Counted from the stretch's first letter, positions 1-9,057 are shown. The stretch is DNA of 64,000 nt from Plastoroseomonas hellenica (GCF_018129085.1 NZ_JAAGBB010000013.1:62001-126000), one strand, 5' to 3'. A program made the numbers and translations. Notes: a model not told the origin generated them from the letters alone.

Positions 1-951
1 AGCGACGCGCGTCAACAGCGCCCGCTGGTCAGCGAGGAAGCGGGCGAATTCCACGCGCGGCAGGAAGGCCGCCTCCATGCCGAGCGTCGCGAGGCGCGCC
101 TGGATGTCGGGCCGTGCCAGCGTGCGCGCCGTCGCGTCCTGCACGCGTTCCAGGATCGCAGGCGGCGTGCCGGCGGGTGCCCAGAGCCCGATCCATTCCA
201 CCAGCTCGAAGCCCGGCAGCGCGGCTTCGGCGACCGTCGGCACATCCGGCAGTGCGGCCATGCGCGACGTGGAGGAAACGGCGAGCGCGCGGAGCTGCCG
301 CCCCTGCACCAGCCCGACCGCGGATGGCGCGGTCGCGAAGTTGAATTGGGTATCGCCCGTCAGGACCGCCTGCGCGCCCTGGCTGCCGCCACGATAGGGC
401 GCGTGCGTGGACTCGATCCCCGCCTGCTGGACGAAGAGGAAGCCCGAGAGATGGGAGGCAGTGCCGACGCCGGCGCTCGCCCAGGTGACGCGGCCGCCCT
501 GGCCGCGCGCCCAGGCGATGAAGCGTGGAAGATCGGATGCGCCTTCATTGGCCGAGACCACCATGATGAGCGGCATCACCGACATGCGGGTGATCGGCGC
601 GAAGTCGCGCTCATAGGCGAAGGGCAGGTTCCGCACCAGCACGTGGTTCAGCGCATGCGCGGACGGGTCGGCGAGCAGCGTGTAGCCGTCCGGGCGCGCC
701 TGCGCGACGATCGCGGCGCCGATGGTGCCGGCGCCGCCGGTGCGGTTCTCGATTACGAAAGGCTGGCCGAGCAATTCGCCCATCGGCCCGGCCAGCACGC
801 GCACCGTCGCATCCGTGCCGCCGCCCGGCGCATAGGGAATGACCAGGCGGATCGGCCGGTCCGGATAGGCCGGCGCCTGCGCTCGCGCCGGGACGCCAGT
901 GCCGATGATCAGCGCGGCCCCGGCCAGGCCGTGAAGGAGTCTTCTTCTCAT
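1..951 (-). CDS. Bug/TctC-family solute-binding protein (3' end cut by window edge)
   Basis: Periplasmic binding protein of the tripartite tricarboxylate transporter (Bug) family, which captures small carboxylates or related solutes. The 317 visible codons begin with a signal peptide (MRRRLLHGLAGAALIIGTG, then PARAQA). The family's N-terminal PDRPIRLVIPYAPGGGTD loop follows, then the ENRTGGAGTIGA motif and a HAPYRGGSQG segment. Family members are about 320 aa, so only a few residues should lie beyond the edge. It is last in a minus-strand unit after the VOC and GST genes, with 30 bp between GST stop and this ATG. No TctA/TctB membrane subunits are visible. Family assignment is firm; the ligand is unknown. 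Confidence 0.93.
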   Translation of the reverse strand, partial: MRRRLLHGLAGAALIIGTGVPARAQAPAYPDRPIRLVIPYAPGGGTDATVRVLAGPMGELLGQPFVIENRTGGAGTIGAAIVAQARPDGYTLLADPSAHALNHVLVRNLPFAYERDFAPITRMSVMPLIMVVSANEGASDLPRFIAWARGQGGRVTWASAGVGTASHLSGFLFVQQAGIESTHAPYRGGSQGAQAVLTGDTQFNFATAPSAVGLVQGRQLRALAVSSTSRMAALPDVPTVAEAALPGFELVEWIGLWAPAGTPPAILERVQDATARTLARPDIQARLATLGMEAAFLPRVEFARFLADQRALLTRVA

Positions 952-981
952 TCTTGGTTCCCTCCCTTGTCGTGCCTGGCG

Positions 982-1620
982 TCAGGGTAGCCCGTTCCTG
1001 CCGTGGCGCAGATAGGCCGGCCGCTGCGACAGCCTGTCGAAGTAAGCGGCGACCGCCGGCAGCGCCGGCTTGTCGAAGCCCTGGACCGCAAACCAGCGAT
1101 TGACCACAAGGCCGAGCGGGATGTCGGCCAGCGTGAAGGTGTCGCCGCAGGCAAGGGCGCGGCCATCGGCCAGCTCCCCCTCTGCCAGCCGCATGCAATG
1201 CGTGAAGTCCTGTCGCCCCTGGGCGACGAACCAGGGGTTGTTCCACGGTGCCTCCTGCAGTTGCCCGCCGAGGAAGGCGCCGCGCATGGCGTGGGTGAGG
1301 TCGTAGGCGATCCAGTCCATCCACCGCTCCACCTGCACGCGCTGGGACGGCGGGGCCGGGTACAGCGCCTCGGCACCGTGCTTCAGGCAGAGGTAGCGCA
1401 GGATCGCGTGGGACTCGCGCAACACCAGGTCGCCATCCAGCACTACCGGGACCTGCGCCACAGGGTTGAGGCGCAGGAAATCGGGTGTCGTCGTCGGCCG
1501 GAAGCCGCGTCCCCAATCCTCTCGCGTGAAGGGGATGCCGAGCTCGTCGCAGAGCCAGAGCACCTTGCGGACATTGAAGGAATTGGCGCGGCCCAGGATG
1601 CGCAGCGGCTCATCGGCCAT
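982..1620 (-). CDS. Glutathione S-transferase family protein
   Basis: Cytosolic GST of 212 aa, the usual length. The N-terminal thioredoxin-like domain (about residues 5-80) has a candidate catalytic Ser14 in RANSFNVRK, the cis-proline at VPVV (Pro58) and the glutathione-contacting ES pair at 69-70 (LRESHAILRYL). The C-terminal helical domain follows, with the TLADIPLG motif. A strong ribosome site (GGGAGGTGA) lies 7 bp before the ATG. It sits between a VOC gene and a Bug gene on the same strand, so it probably takes part in turnover of an electrophilic or aromatic substrate. The substrate cannot be read from sequence. Confidence 0.93.
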   Translation of the reverse strand: MADEPLRILGRANSFNVRKVLWLCDELGIPFTREDWGRGFRPTTTPDFLRLNPVAQVPVVLDGDLVLRESHAILRYLCLKHGAEALYPAPPSQRVQVERWMDWIAYDLTHAMRGAFLGGQLQEAPWNNPWFVAQGRQDFTHCMRLAEGELADGRALACGDTFTLADIPLGLVVNRWFAVQGFDKPALPAVAAYFDRLSQRPAYLRHGRNGLP

Positions 1621-1709
1621 GGCAGGTCACCTCCCATTCTTATGTTCGTCGCGCACACCATAGGCGCGCGACGATCCCGGCCGAAGCCGGCGCTTCGCGC
1701 GGCCAAGGA

Positions 1710-2618
1710 TCAGGCGCGCTCGACGACATGCATCAGCACGCCGCCCATCGCGTCGGGATGGCAGAAGCCGATCTTCGCGCGGCGGGAGCCGGGCCGGCCC
1801 TTGCGATCGATCAGCGGCAGCCCCGCTTCGTGCAGATGCGCGAGCGTGCGGTCGATGTCGGGTGACCTGAAGGCGATGTGGTGCAGCCCGGCGCCGCGGG
1901 CGGCGATGAAGCGCGTGATGGCGCCCTGGTCCTGCCGCGTGTTCCCGGAAACGCCCTGGGTCACCTGGCCCGACTGGCCCGGATCGAAATTCTGCAGGAA
2001 CTCCAGCTCGCAGTCGCCGGCGGTGACGAAGGCGACGCGCAGTCCGCCGATCGGCACCGGCGGACGGGTATGGTAGACGACGCCGTAGCGATCAGAGGTG
2101 AAGCTCTCCACCGCAATCTGCACCTCCATGTCCGTCTGCTGGCTTTCCAGGAGACAGCCGAAGCGCTGGCAGAAGGTGGCGATGGCGGCCTGGTTGTCGG
2201 CGCTGGCGATGCCGACATGGTCGATCCGTTCCGCCCGCTCCGAGGTGCCCGGGCCAAGGCCGAGTGGCGGGGCGAGCCGGATGCGCACGCCGGAGGTCTC
2301 CGCGGGATCGAGGGCCACGGCATCGCCCGGCGCCGGGGCGGTGCGGAAGCCCTGATCGGCCAGCGTGGCGCCGGCGCGCGCGGGGTCGGCGGCCGCGAAG
2401 GCGATGTGGTGGACGCCGGGCCGCACCCCGTCCCCCAGGAAAGGATCGTCCGGTGCGAAGAGGACGAGTGCCGACCCACCCAGTGCGAAGGTCGGCGCGG
2501 GCCGCCCGCCGAAGGACGCATCCTGGCGCGGCAGGCCGAGCAGGTCGCCCAGCACGCGCGCCGCGCCCGAGACGTCCCGCGTGGCGAGGGCGACATAGGC
2601 GAGATCGAAGCCGGTCAT
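1710..2618 (-). CDS. VOC (vicinal oxygen chelate) family protein, two-domain
   Basis: A 302-aa protein with two VOC modules (about residues 1-130 and 135-300). VOC enzymes bind a divalent metal through His/Glu ligands and include dioxygenases, epimerases and glyoxalases. The C-terminal module keeps an apparent metal set: His in IDHVGIA, His in LHHIAFRSPD and Glu at the end of LMHVVE. This pattern is like methylmalonyl-CoA epimerase or hydroxyphenylpyruvate dioxygenase. The N-terminal module has VHHIAFAA but lacks an obvious Glu and may be structural. I chose the ATG giving MTGFDLAYVAL because the VOC fold starts there; an upstream in-frame ATG would add 55 residues without a family match. It heads a unit with GST and Bug genes, divergent from a GntR gene. 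The reaction is unknown. Confidence 0.88.
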   Translation of the reverse strand: MTGFDLAYVALATRDVSGAARVLGDLLGLPRQDASFGGRPAPTFALGGSALVLFAPDDPFLGDGVRPGVHHIAFAAADPARAGATLADQGFRTAPAPGDAVALDPAETSGVRIRLAPPLGLGPGTSERAERIDHVGIASADNQAAIATFCQRFGCLLESQQTDMEVQIAVESFTSDRYGVVYHTRPPVPIGGLRVAFVTAGDCELEFLQNFDPGQSGQVTQGVSGNTRQDQGAITRFIAARGAGLHHIAFRSPDIDRTLAHLHEAGLPLIDRKGRPGSRRAKIGFCHPDAMGGVLMHVVERA

Positions 2619-2734
2619 GCAGGTTTCCTTCCCTTGATTGTCCCGGCTGTCGCTGCCGGCCTCGCCATGGTGGACGGCGCCATGGGGCTGTCGAGAGATG
2701 CGGCCCCTGTGGCCCCGGATTCCCACTTGCCCGT

Positions 2735-2768
2735 CTGTCCCCACAAATGTATTCACTTCTGAGGACAG
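2735..2768. promoter_or_regulatory. Candidate operator between divergent VOC and GntR genes
   Basis: CTGTCC and GGACAG form exact inverted arms separated by 22 bp that are AT-richer than the surroundings (AAATGTATTCACTT). The site lies just before the GTG of the GntR gene and within the divergent promoter region, so autoregulation is plausible. The arms are short and the spacer is long, so this is a weak call. Confidence 0.25.
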
Positions 2769-2776
2769 GGAAGCCC

Positions 2777-3511
2777 GTGACATCAGCCGCCGCCCCGCTG
2801 CCCGCCGGCATGCGCTCTACCGACCGGCTCTATGAGCAGGTCAAGGCGATGGTCACCGCCTATCGGCTGCGGCCCGGCGAGCGGATCAACGAAGTGGAGC
2901 TGGCCCGCCAGTTCGGCGTCAGCCGCACCCCGCTGCGCGAGGCGCTGAACCGGCTCGCCTCGGAAGGCTTTCTCTCGGCGACCGCCAATCGTGGCTACCA
3001 CATCCGGCCGCTCGACCCCCAACGCGTGCTGACGCTCTACGAGTACCGCGCGGTGGTGGAGGTCGGCGCCCTGCGGCTCGCCGCGGAGCGCGCCTCTACG
3101 GCGGCGCTGGACGAGCTCGCGGGCTTCGCGGCGCGCAGCCGGGATGAGCCGGATGACGACGTGCAGGCGGTCCGGCTGCTGGCGCTCGATGAAGAGTTCC
3201 ATGAGCGGCTCGCGGCGCTCTCGGGCAATGACGAGTTCCTGCGCTCCATCCGTTCCCTGAACGACCGCATCCGGTTCGTGCGCTGGGTCGACATGCAGAA
3301 CCGCCGCTCCGGCACCCAGGGCGAGCACATGGAGATCGTGCGCCACCTCCAGGCGCGCGATACCGATGCCGCGGCGGCGCTGCTGCGCCGGCACATCACG
3401 CGGCGGCTCGATCAGATCGTCGAGGTGATCAAGGCCGGCTACGCCGAGATCTACACCGACAACGCGCTGGCGGCGCATGTCGTGGGCCAAGCCCCGGCGC
3501 CCATCCCATGA
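2777..3511 (+). CDS. GntR-family transcriptional regulator (FadR/FCD subfamily)
   Basis: A 244-aa DNA-binding repressor/activator. The N-terminal winged helix (about 10-80) includes RLRPGERINEVELARQFGVS and the typical RTPLREALNRLASEGF recognition region. The C-terminal FCD ligand domain has LDEEFHERLAALSGN and a late RRHI histidine, as in metal-containing FCD sensors. I chose the GTG at 2777 because an AGGGA-like ribosome site sits 5 bp ahead. The alternative ATG at 2810 has none. It is divergent from the VOC-GST-Bug unit, and its stop overlaps an in-frame ATG of the next gene. It probably controls both this catabolic operon and the divergent unit. The effector is unknown, likely a pathway acid. 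Confidence 0.9.
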   Translation: MTSAAAPLPAGMRSTDRLYEQVKAMVTAYRLRPGERINEVELARQFGVSRTPLREALNRLASEGFLSATANRGYHIRPLDPQRVLTLYEYRAVVEVGALRLAAERASTAALDELAGFAARSRDEPDDDVQAVRLLALDEEFHERLAALSGNDEFLRSIRSLNDRIRFVRWVDMQNRRSGTQGEHMEIVRHLQARDTDAAAALLRRHITRRLDQIVEVIKAGYAEIYTDNALAAHVVGQAPAPIP

Positions 3512-3534
3512 CGTCAGCAGAAGGACAGCCCCGC

Positions 3535-4452
3535 ATGCGTGCCGTCTTCGTGGATGCCAGCCCGGGCCTCGCCGCCATCGCCGAACGGCTGCACCGCCCC
3601 GACGAGGGGGAGCTGGTGGTGAACCGGGACCCGGACATCACTCCGGAGCAGCTTCCGGCCCTGCTCGGCGACGCCGCGGTCGCAATCATCGACCATACCA
3701 CCTTGCCGACCGCCATCGCCCGGCAATGCCGCGAGCTGAAGCACGTCGTCTTCCTCGGCACCGGCGCCCGGTCCTACATGAACCCGGAAGAGCTCGCCGA
3801 GGCGGGCATCCAGGTGCACATCATCAAGGGCTATGGCGACACCGCGGTGGCGGAATGCGCCTTCGCGCTGATGTGGGCGGCCGCCAAGGGTTTCGCGGAG
3901 ATGGATCGCGGGATGCGTGCCGGCAATTGGCTGCGCACGGAAACCATGCAGCTCACCGGCAAGACGCTCGGCCTGGTCGGCTTCGGCGGCATCGCGGCGG
4001 AGATGGCGCGGCTCGCCCGCGGCGCCGGCATGCGTGTGCTGGCCTGGAACCGCACCCCGAAGGCGCATCCCGGTGTCGATTTCGTCGCTCTCGAGACGCT
4101 GCTGGCGGAAAGTCAGGTCGTGTCGCTGCACCTGCTGCTGACGGACGAGACGCGTGGCTTCCTCTCTCGCGCGCGCATCCAGGCGATGCGCGACGGCGCC
4201 ATCCTGATCAACACCGCCCGCGGCGCGATCGTGGACGAGGCGGCGATGCTGGATGCGCTCGCCTCCGGCAAGCTCGCCCATGCGGGGCTCGACGTGTTCG
4301 AGATCGAGCCGCTGCCGGCCGATCATCCGCTGACGCAGGTGCCGAACGTCACGCTGTCAGCGCATTCCGCCTTCCGCACGCCGGAGGCGAGCGACAACCT
4401 CATCCAGGCGGCGCTGGACCATTGCCGCCGCATCGCCGCCGACATCGGCTGA
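3535..4452 (+). CDS. NAD(P)-dependent D-2-hydroxyacid dehydrogenase family protein
   Basis: A 305-aa oxidoreductase that interconverts 2-keto acids and D-2-hydroxyacids. The Rossmann motif reads GLVGFGGIAAEM, a GxGxIG variant ending in Ala. The catalytic trio is present: Arg in NTARGAIVDE, Glu in LDVFEIEPLP and His in LSAHSAFRTPEA. An in-frame ATG at 3508 overlaps the GntR stop (ATGA). The ATG at 3535 is preferred because AAGGACAG stands 6 bp ahead and the fold begins MRAVFVDAS. It is the first enzyme gene after the regulator, followed by RidA. It may reduce the keto acid produced by the aminotransferase in the same operon. Confidence 0.92.
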   Translation: MRAVFVDASPGLAAIAERLHRPDEGELVVNRDPDITPEQLPALLGDAAVAIIDHTTLPTAIARQCRELKHVVFLGTGARSYMNPEELAEAGIQVHIIKGYGDTAVAECAFALMWAAAKGFAEMDRGMRAGNWLRTETMQLTGKTLGLVGFGGIAAEMARLARGAGMRVLAWNRTPKAHPGVDFVALETLLAESQVVSLHLLLTDETRGFLSRARIQAMRDGAILINTARGAIVDEAAMLDALASGKLAHAGLDVFEIEPLPADHPLTQVPNVTLSAHSAFRTPEASDNLIQAALDHCRRIAADIG

Positions 4453-4463
4453 CAGGGATCGCC

Positions 4464-4814
4464 ATGACCGACATCACCCGCCTCGACCAGAACGCCCGCC
4501 GCAGCCGCGCCGTGATCCACGGCGACACGGTCTACCTCGCGGGACAGACGGCCGATGACCGCAGCGCCGACATCGCCGGGCAGACGCGCCAGGTGCTGGC
4601 CAAGATCGACGAGATGCTGGCGGCGGCCGGCTCCGACAAGTCGCGCCTGCTCAACGTCACGATCTGGCTGAAGTCGATGACGGATTTCAACGCCATGAAC
4701 GCGGTCTATGACGCCTGGGTGGTGCCTGGTGAGACGCCTGCGCGCTGCTGCGGCCAGGTCGAGCTCGCGGTGCCCGACATCCGGGTCGAGATCATGGCGA
4801 TCGCGGCGCGCTGA
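4464..4814 (+). CDS. RidA-family (YjgF/YER057c/UK114) protein
   Basis: A 116-aa protein of the RidA family. Archetypal members hydrolyse reactive enamine/imine intermediates made by PLP enzymes and amino-acid oxidases. The active-site region is PARCCGQVELAVPDIRVEI. It keeps the substrate-binding Arg, but has Cys-Cys where many members have Thr-Thr. It lies 11 bp after the hydroxyacid dehydrogenase, and its operon also has an aminotransferase and a D-amino-acid dehydrogenase-like flavoprotein. Both of those produce imine chemistry, so imine clearance is a sensible role. A hairpin at 4821 follows. Confidence 0.93.
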   Translation: MTDITRLDQNARRSRAVIHGDTVYLAGQTADDRSADIAGQTRQVLAKIDEMLAAAGSDKSRLLNVTIWLKSMTDFNAMNAVYDAWVVPGETPARCCGQVELAVPDIRVEIMAIAAR

Positions 4815-4820
4815 ACACCG

Positions 4821-4862
4821 GGCCCTGCGCCCGCGACCGGGGCAGGGCCTGTCTTCCTTTCC
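4821..4862 (+). terminator. Strong hairpin with T-rich tail between ridA-like and aminotransferase genes
   Basis: GGCCCTGC (4821-4828) pairs with GCAGGGCC (4842-4849). Inside, CCCG pairs with CGGG around a CGAC loop. The downstream tail TGTCTTCCTTTCC is pyrimidine-rich but broken by C and G. It lies 7 bp after the RidA stop, inside an operon whose other junctions overlap or are short. This suggests partial termination or an RNA-stability element that lowers expression of 4881 onward. Confidence 0.5.
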
Positions 4863-4880
4863 AAGACCGGTAGCAACGCC

Positions 4881-6110
4881 ATGGACATGACCGATACCCA
4901 CGACGAAACCTTCCGCCCCGCACGGCGCATCGCCGCGATCGGGGTCTCGGAGATCCTGCGCATCGGCGCCACCGCCGCCCGGCTGAAGCGGGAAGGGCGG
5001 CCGGTGATCGTCCTCGGCGCCGGTGAGCCTGATTTCGACACGCCGGAGAATGTCAAGGAAGCCGCCTGGCGCGCCATCCGCGCGGGCGCGACCAAATACA
5101 CGGCGCTCGACGGCACAGCCGATCTCAAGGCGGCCATCGCGGAGAAATTCCGCCGCGACAACGCGCTCGATTTCGCGCCGGAGGAGATCACGGTCGGCGC
5201 CGGCGCCAAGCAGGTCATCCATAACGCGCTGATGGCAACGCTGGACGAGGGCGACGAGGTGATCCTCGCCGCGCCCTACTGGACCTCCTATGCCGACATG
5301 GTCGCGATCGCTGGCGGCGTGCCGGTGCCCATCGCCTGCCGGGAGGAGAATGGCTTCCGCCTGGATGCCGCGGACCTCGAGCGCGCCATCACCCCGCGCA
5401 CCCGCTGGCTGATGCTGAACTCGCCCTCCAATCCGACCGGCAGTGCCTATGGCGAGGCGGAGCTACGGCCGATCCTGGAGGTGCTGAAGCGCCACAAGCA
5501 GGTCTGGCTGATGTCGGACGAGATCTATGAGCATCTCTGCTACGGCAACTTCGTCTTCCGCAGTGCGGTCAGCCTGGCGCCGGAACTGCGCGCGCGCACG
5601 CTGACCATCAATGGCGTCTCCAAATCCTACGCGATGACCGGCTGGCGCATCGGCTATGGCGCCGGCCCGCGCGAGCTGATCGCGGCCATGGCTGTGGTGC
5701 AGAGCCAGAGCACCTCCAACCCCTGCTCGGTCTCGCAGGCCGCGGCGGTCGAGGCGCTAACCGGACCGCAGCAGGTGGTGGAGGAGCGGCGCCTCTCCTT
5801 CCAGCGTCGGCGCGACCTGGTGGTGGATGGGCTGAACGCCATCCCCGGCATCACCTGCCGCCGGCCGGAAGGCGCCTTCTACACCTATTCGAGCTGCGCC
5901 GGCCTGATCGGCCGCAAGACCCCATCGGGGCAGGTGATCGACAGCGACACCGCCTTCTGCCGTTATCTGTTGGAGGAGCACGACGTGGCTGTGGTTCCCG
6001 GATCCGTCTTCGGTCTCGCCCCTTTCTTCCGCATCTCCTACGCCGCGGCGGAGAGCGAGCTGCGCAATGCCATAGACCGCATCGCCCGCGCGGCGGCGGT
6101 GCTCCAGTGA
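4881..6110 (+). CDS. PLP-dependent aminotransferase, class I/II (aspartate-aminotransferase-like)
   Basis: A 409-aa fold-type I aminotransferase. Recognisable elements are GAGEPDFDTPENV near the N-terminus, YTALDGTADLKAAIA, NSPSNPTGS, the SDEIYEH aspartate, the PLP lysine in VSKSYAMTGWRIGYG, and the C-terminal FFRISYAA arginine that binds the substrate alpha-carboxylate. It is closest in style to rhizobial AatA-type enzymes. Two in-frame ATGs (4881, 4887) are possible starts. It follows a hairpin after the RidA gene, and its stop overlaps the GTG of the ThDP enzyme (GTGA). It likely makes the 2-keto acid used by its neighbours; the amino donor is not evident. Confidence 0.93.
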   Translation: MDMTDTHDETFRPARRIAAIGVSEILRIGATAARLKREGRPVIVLGAGEPDFDTPENVKEAAWRAIRAGATKYTALDGTADLKAAIAEKFRRDNALDFAPEEITVGAGAKQVIHNALMATLDEGDEVILAAPYWTSYADMVAIAGGVPVPIACREENGFRLDAADLERAITPRTRWLMLNSPSNPTGSAYGEAELRPILEVLKRHKQVWLMSDEIYEHLCYGNFVFRSAVSLAPELRARTLTINGVSKSYAMTGWRIGYGAGPRELIAAMAVVQSQSTSNPCSVSQAAAVEALTGPQQVVEERRLSFQRRRDLVVDGLNAIPGITCRRPEGAFYTYSSCAGLIGRKTPSGQVIDSDTAFCRYLLEEHDVAVVPGSVFGLAPFFRISYAAAESELRNAIDRIARAAAVLQ

Positions 6111-7774
6111 GCGGCGCGGCGATGACGCCCCGCAACGGCGGCCGCATCCTCGTCGACCAGCTCCGCGCCCAGGGCGTGGAACGCGTCACCTGCGTCCCCG
6201 GCGAGAGCTACCTGGCGGTACTCGATGCCCTCTATGATTCCGGCATCGACGTGCTGACCTGCCGCGCCGAGGGCGGGGCGGCGATGATGGCCGAAGCCTA
6301 TGGCAAGCTCACGGGACGGCCGGGCATCTGCTTCGTCACCCGCGGCCCCGGGGCGACCAACGCCAGCCATGGCGTGCATATCGCCATGCAGGATTCGACG
6401 CCGATGATCCTCTTCGTCGGCCAGATCGAATGCGGCATGCGCGAGCGCGAAGCCTTCCAGGAACTCGACTACCGCGCGGTCTTCGGCTCCATGGCGAAGT
6501 GGGTGACGGAGATCGACACCCCCGACCGCATCCCGGAGCTGGTGGCCCGGGCCTTCCGCGTGGCGATGCAAGGTCGGCCGGGCCCGGTCGTGATCGCCCT
6601 GCCGGAGGAGATGCTGGTGGCGATGGCTGATGTGCCGGACGTGCCCCGTGTGGAGCCGGCTGCGCCGGCGCCGGCGCCCGCCGATATCGAACGCCTTGGT
6701 GCCATGCTCGCTTCAGCGCGGCAGCCGATCGCAATCCTCGGCGGTTCCGGCTGGACCCAGGACGCGGTCGATCAATTCGCTGGCTTCGCCGAACGCTGGG
6801 CGCTGCCCGTCTGCACCTCCTTCCGCCGCGCCGACCGCTTCCGCTGGGATCATCCCTGCTATGCCGGTGATCTCGGCATCGGGCCGGCGCCGGCGCTCGC
6901 CGCGCGGGTGAAGGATGCGGACCTGCTGCTGCTCATCGGCGGCCGCATGTCGGAAATGCCTTCCGGCTCCTACAGCCTGCTCGACATCCCCGTGCCGAGG
7001 CAGACGCTGGTGCATGTGCATCCGGGGGCGGAGGAGCTCGGCCGCGTCTATGCGCCGACGCTCGCGATCCAGGCGAGCCCGCGGAGTTTCGCCGCCGCGC
7101 TGGCGCCGCTCAAGCCCGCGAGTGCGCCCGGCTGGGGCAATGGCACGCCGCAGGCGCATGCCGACTACCTCGCCTGGTCCGGCACCGCGCGCAAGCTGCC
7201 CGGCGGCTTCCAGTATGGCGAGATCGTGCGCTGGCTGGATGAGCGTCTGCCGCCGGAGGCGATCCTCTGCAACGGCGCCGGCAATTTCGCCGGCTGGCTG
7301 CATCGGCACCATCGCTTCTCCCGCCTCGGCACCCAGCTCGCGCCGACCTCGGGCTCCATGGGCTATGGCGTGCCGGCCGCGGTCATGGCGAAGCGGCAAT
7401 GCCCGGAGAGCCCGGTGCTGGTGGTCGCGGGCGACGGCGACTTCCTGATGAACGGCCAGGAATTCGCGACCGCCGTGCAGCACGACATCCCGGTGCTGGT
7501 CGTCGTGATCGACAACGGCATGTACGGCACCATCCGCATGCACCAGGAACGCGACTATCCCGGCCGCGTCTCCGCGACGCGACTGAAGAATCCCGACTTC
7601 GCCGCCTATGCCCGCGCTTTCGGCGGCCATGGCGAGACGATCAGGGCGACCGAGGACTTCGCACCCGCCTTCGAACGTGCGATCGCCTCCGGCAAGCCGG
7701 CGATCCTGCATTGCTTCCTGGATCCGCGCGCCCTCTCGGTCGGCCGCGACATGCCGGCAGGGGCCACGGCGTGA
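6107..7774 (+). CDS. Thiamine-diphosphate-dependent enzyme (acetolactate-synthase-like)
   Basis: A 555-aa enzyme of the acetolactate synthase/benzoylformate decarboxylase superfamily. The N-terminal PYR domain has the cofactor-activating Glu in CRAEGGAAMMAEAYG and the RGPGATNASHG segment. The C-terminal ThDP domain has GDGDFLMNGQE and then DNGMYGT, the metal/diphosphate motif. The start is GTG 6107, overlapping the aminotransferase stop; ATG 6122 is an alternative. Standing between an aminotransferase and a flavoprotein dehydrogenase, it probably decarboxylates or ligates the pathway keto acid. It is not the biosynthetic AHAS, because no small subunit is adjacent. Confidence 0.9.
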   Translation: MSGAAMTPRNGGRILVDQLRAQGVERVTCVPGESYLAVLDALYDSGIDVLTCRAEGGAAMMAEAYGKLTGRPGICFVTRGPGATNASHGVHIAMQDSTPMILFVGQIECGMREREAFQELDYRAVFGSMAKWVTEIDTPDRIPELVARAFRVAMQGRPGPVVIALPEEMLVAMADVPDVPRVEPAAPAPAPADIERLGAMLASARQPIAILGGSGWTQDAVDQFAGFAERWALPVCTSFRRADRFRWDHPCYAGDLGIGPAPALAARVKDADLLLLIGGRMSEMPSGSYSLLDIPVPRQTLVHVHPGAEELGRVYAPTLAIQASPRSFAAALAPLKPASAPGWGNGTPQAHADYLAWSGTARKLPGGFQYGEIVRWLDERLPPEAILCNGAGNFAGWLHRHHRFSRLGTQLAPTSGSMGYGVPAAVMAKRQCPESPVLVVAGDGDFLMNGQEFATAVQHDIPVLVVVIDNGMYGTIRMHQERDYPGRVSATRLKNPDFAAYARAFGGHGETIRATEDFAPAFERAIASGKPAILHCFLDPRALSVGRDMPAGATA

Positions 7775-9036
7775 CCCGCCATGTGGCCGTGATCGGCGCC
7801 GGCATCACCGGCGCCGCCACGGCTCTGGAGCTGCTGCGCGACGGCCATCGGGTCACCATCCTGGAGCCGGCGCCGCCCGGCGGCGAGCAGGCGGCGAGCT
7901 ACGGCAATGCCGGCTGGTTCTCCTCCATGTCAGTGATACCGCCGAGCGGGCCTGGCCTTTGGCGCAAGGTCCCGGGCTTCGTGATGGATCCGCTGGGGCC
8001 GCTCGCCATCCGCTGGCGCTATCTGCCGAAGGTGCTGCCCTGGCTGCTGCGCTACCTGGCGGCAGGCTGGACCGAGGAACGGGTGTTGCGCGTCGCTCAG
8101 GCGCTGCGGCCGCTGCTGCAGGACAGCCCGGTGCTGCATGCGGCGCTGGCCGCCGAGGCCGGTGTGCCGGAGCTCGTCGAGCATCGCGGACTGATCAACG
8201 CCTATACCTCGCGCACGGCTTTCGAGGGCGAGGCGATGGGCTGGCGCATTCGCCGCCAGGTCGGCATCACCTGGACCGAGCTGGAAGGCGCGGCGCTGCG
8301 CAAGGCCGAGCCCGACCTCGATCCTGCCTATACCTTCGCGGTGCTGATCGGGGAGGCGGGGCGCTGCCTCGATCCCGGCCGTTACGTCGCGGCCCTCGTC
8401 GCGCTCGCGCAGCAGCGGGGGGCCGCGCTGCGGCAGGCCTCGGCCACGGGGCTCAGCATCGAAGGCGGGCGGCTCCGCGCCGTCACGCTGGCGGATGGAT
8501 CGGCGCTCGCCTGTGACGCGGCGGTGATCTGCGCCGGTGCACGGTCCAAGGCGCTCGCCGCCATCGCGGGGGACCCTGTCCCGCTCGAGACCGAGCGCGG
8601 CTACCACGTGATGTTGCGCGGTGTGACCCAGGGGCCGCGGCATTCGATGAGCCTCTCGGCCGCCAAGATGGTCGTCAACCCGATGCGGGACGGGCTGCGC
8701 GCCGCTGGCCAGGTGGAGATCGCGGGGCTCGACGCGGCGCCCAACTGGAAACGCGCCGAGATCCTGCGCGACCACCTGCTGAAGAGCTTCCCCGGCCTGC
8801 CGCGCGATCTGCCGGCGGATCGTGTGGCGTTCTGGATGGGCCATCGCCCCTCCATGCCGGATGGGCTGCCCTGCCTCGGCCCGTCGCGCGCGACGCCCGA
8901 TGTGATCCACGCCTTCGGCCATGGCCATGTCGGCCTGGTCGCGGGGCCGCGCACCGGGCGCCTCGTCGCCCAGCTATTGGCCGGGCGGGAGCCGGAGATT
9001 CCGATCGCCGCCTTCAGCCCCGCACGCTTCCGTTGA
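7771..9036 (+). CDS. FAD-dependent oxidoreductase of the D-amino-acid dehydrogenase (DadA/DAO) family
   Basis: A 421-aa flavoprotein starting at GTG 7771, which overlaps the previous stop as GTGA. The N-terminal dinucleotide motif is VIGAGITGAATALELLRDG. The sequence ASYGNAGWFS matches the DadA-like loop, and the C-terminal segment GHRPSMPDGLPCLGPS is typical of the family. DadA-type enzymes oxidise D-amino acids to imino acids, which become keto acids and ammonia. That fits the RidA and racemase genes in the same operon. Sarcosine- or glycine-type substrates cannot be excluded. Confidence 0.9.
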   Translation: MTRHVAVIGAGITGAATALELLRDGHRVTILEPAPPGGEQAASYGNAGWFSSMSVIPPSGPGLWRKVPGFVMDPLGPLAIRWRYLPKVLPWLLRYLAAGWTEERVLRVAQALRPLLQDSPVLHAALAAEAGVPELVEHRGLINAYTSRTAFEGEAMGWRIRRQVGITWTELEGAALRKAEPDLDPAYTFAVLIGEAGRCLDPGRYVAALVALAQQRGAALRQASATGLSIEGGRLRAVTLADGSALACDAAVICAGARSKALAAIAGDPVPLETERGYHVMLRGVTQGPRHSMSLSAAKMVVNPMRDGLRAAGQVEIAGLDAAPNWKRAEILRDHLLKSFPGLPRDLPADRVAFWMGHRPSMPDGLPCLGPSRATPDVIHAFGHGHVGLVAGPRTGRLVAQLLAGREPEIPIAAFSPARFR

Positions 9037-9057
9037 GATCGACACCCGCTCCGTTTC

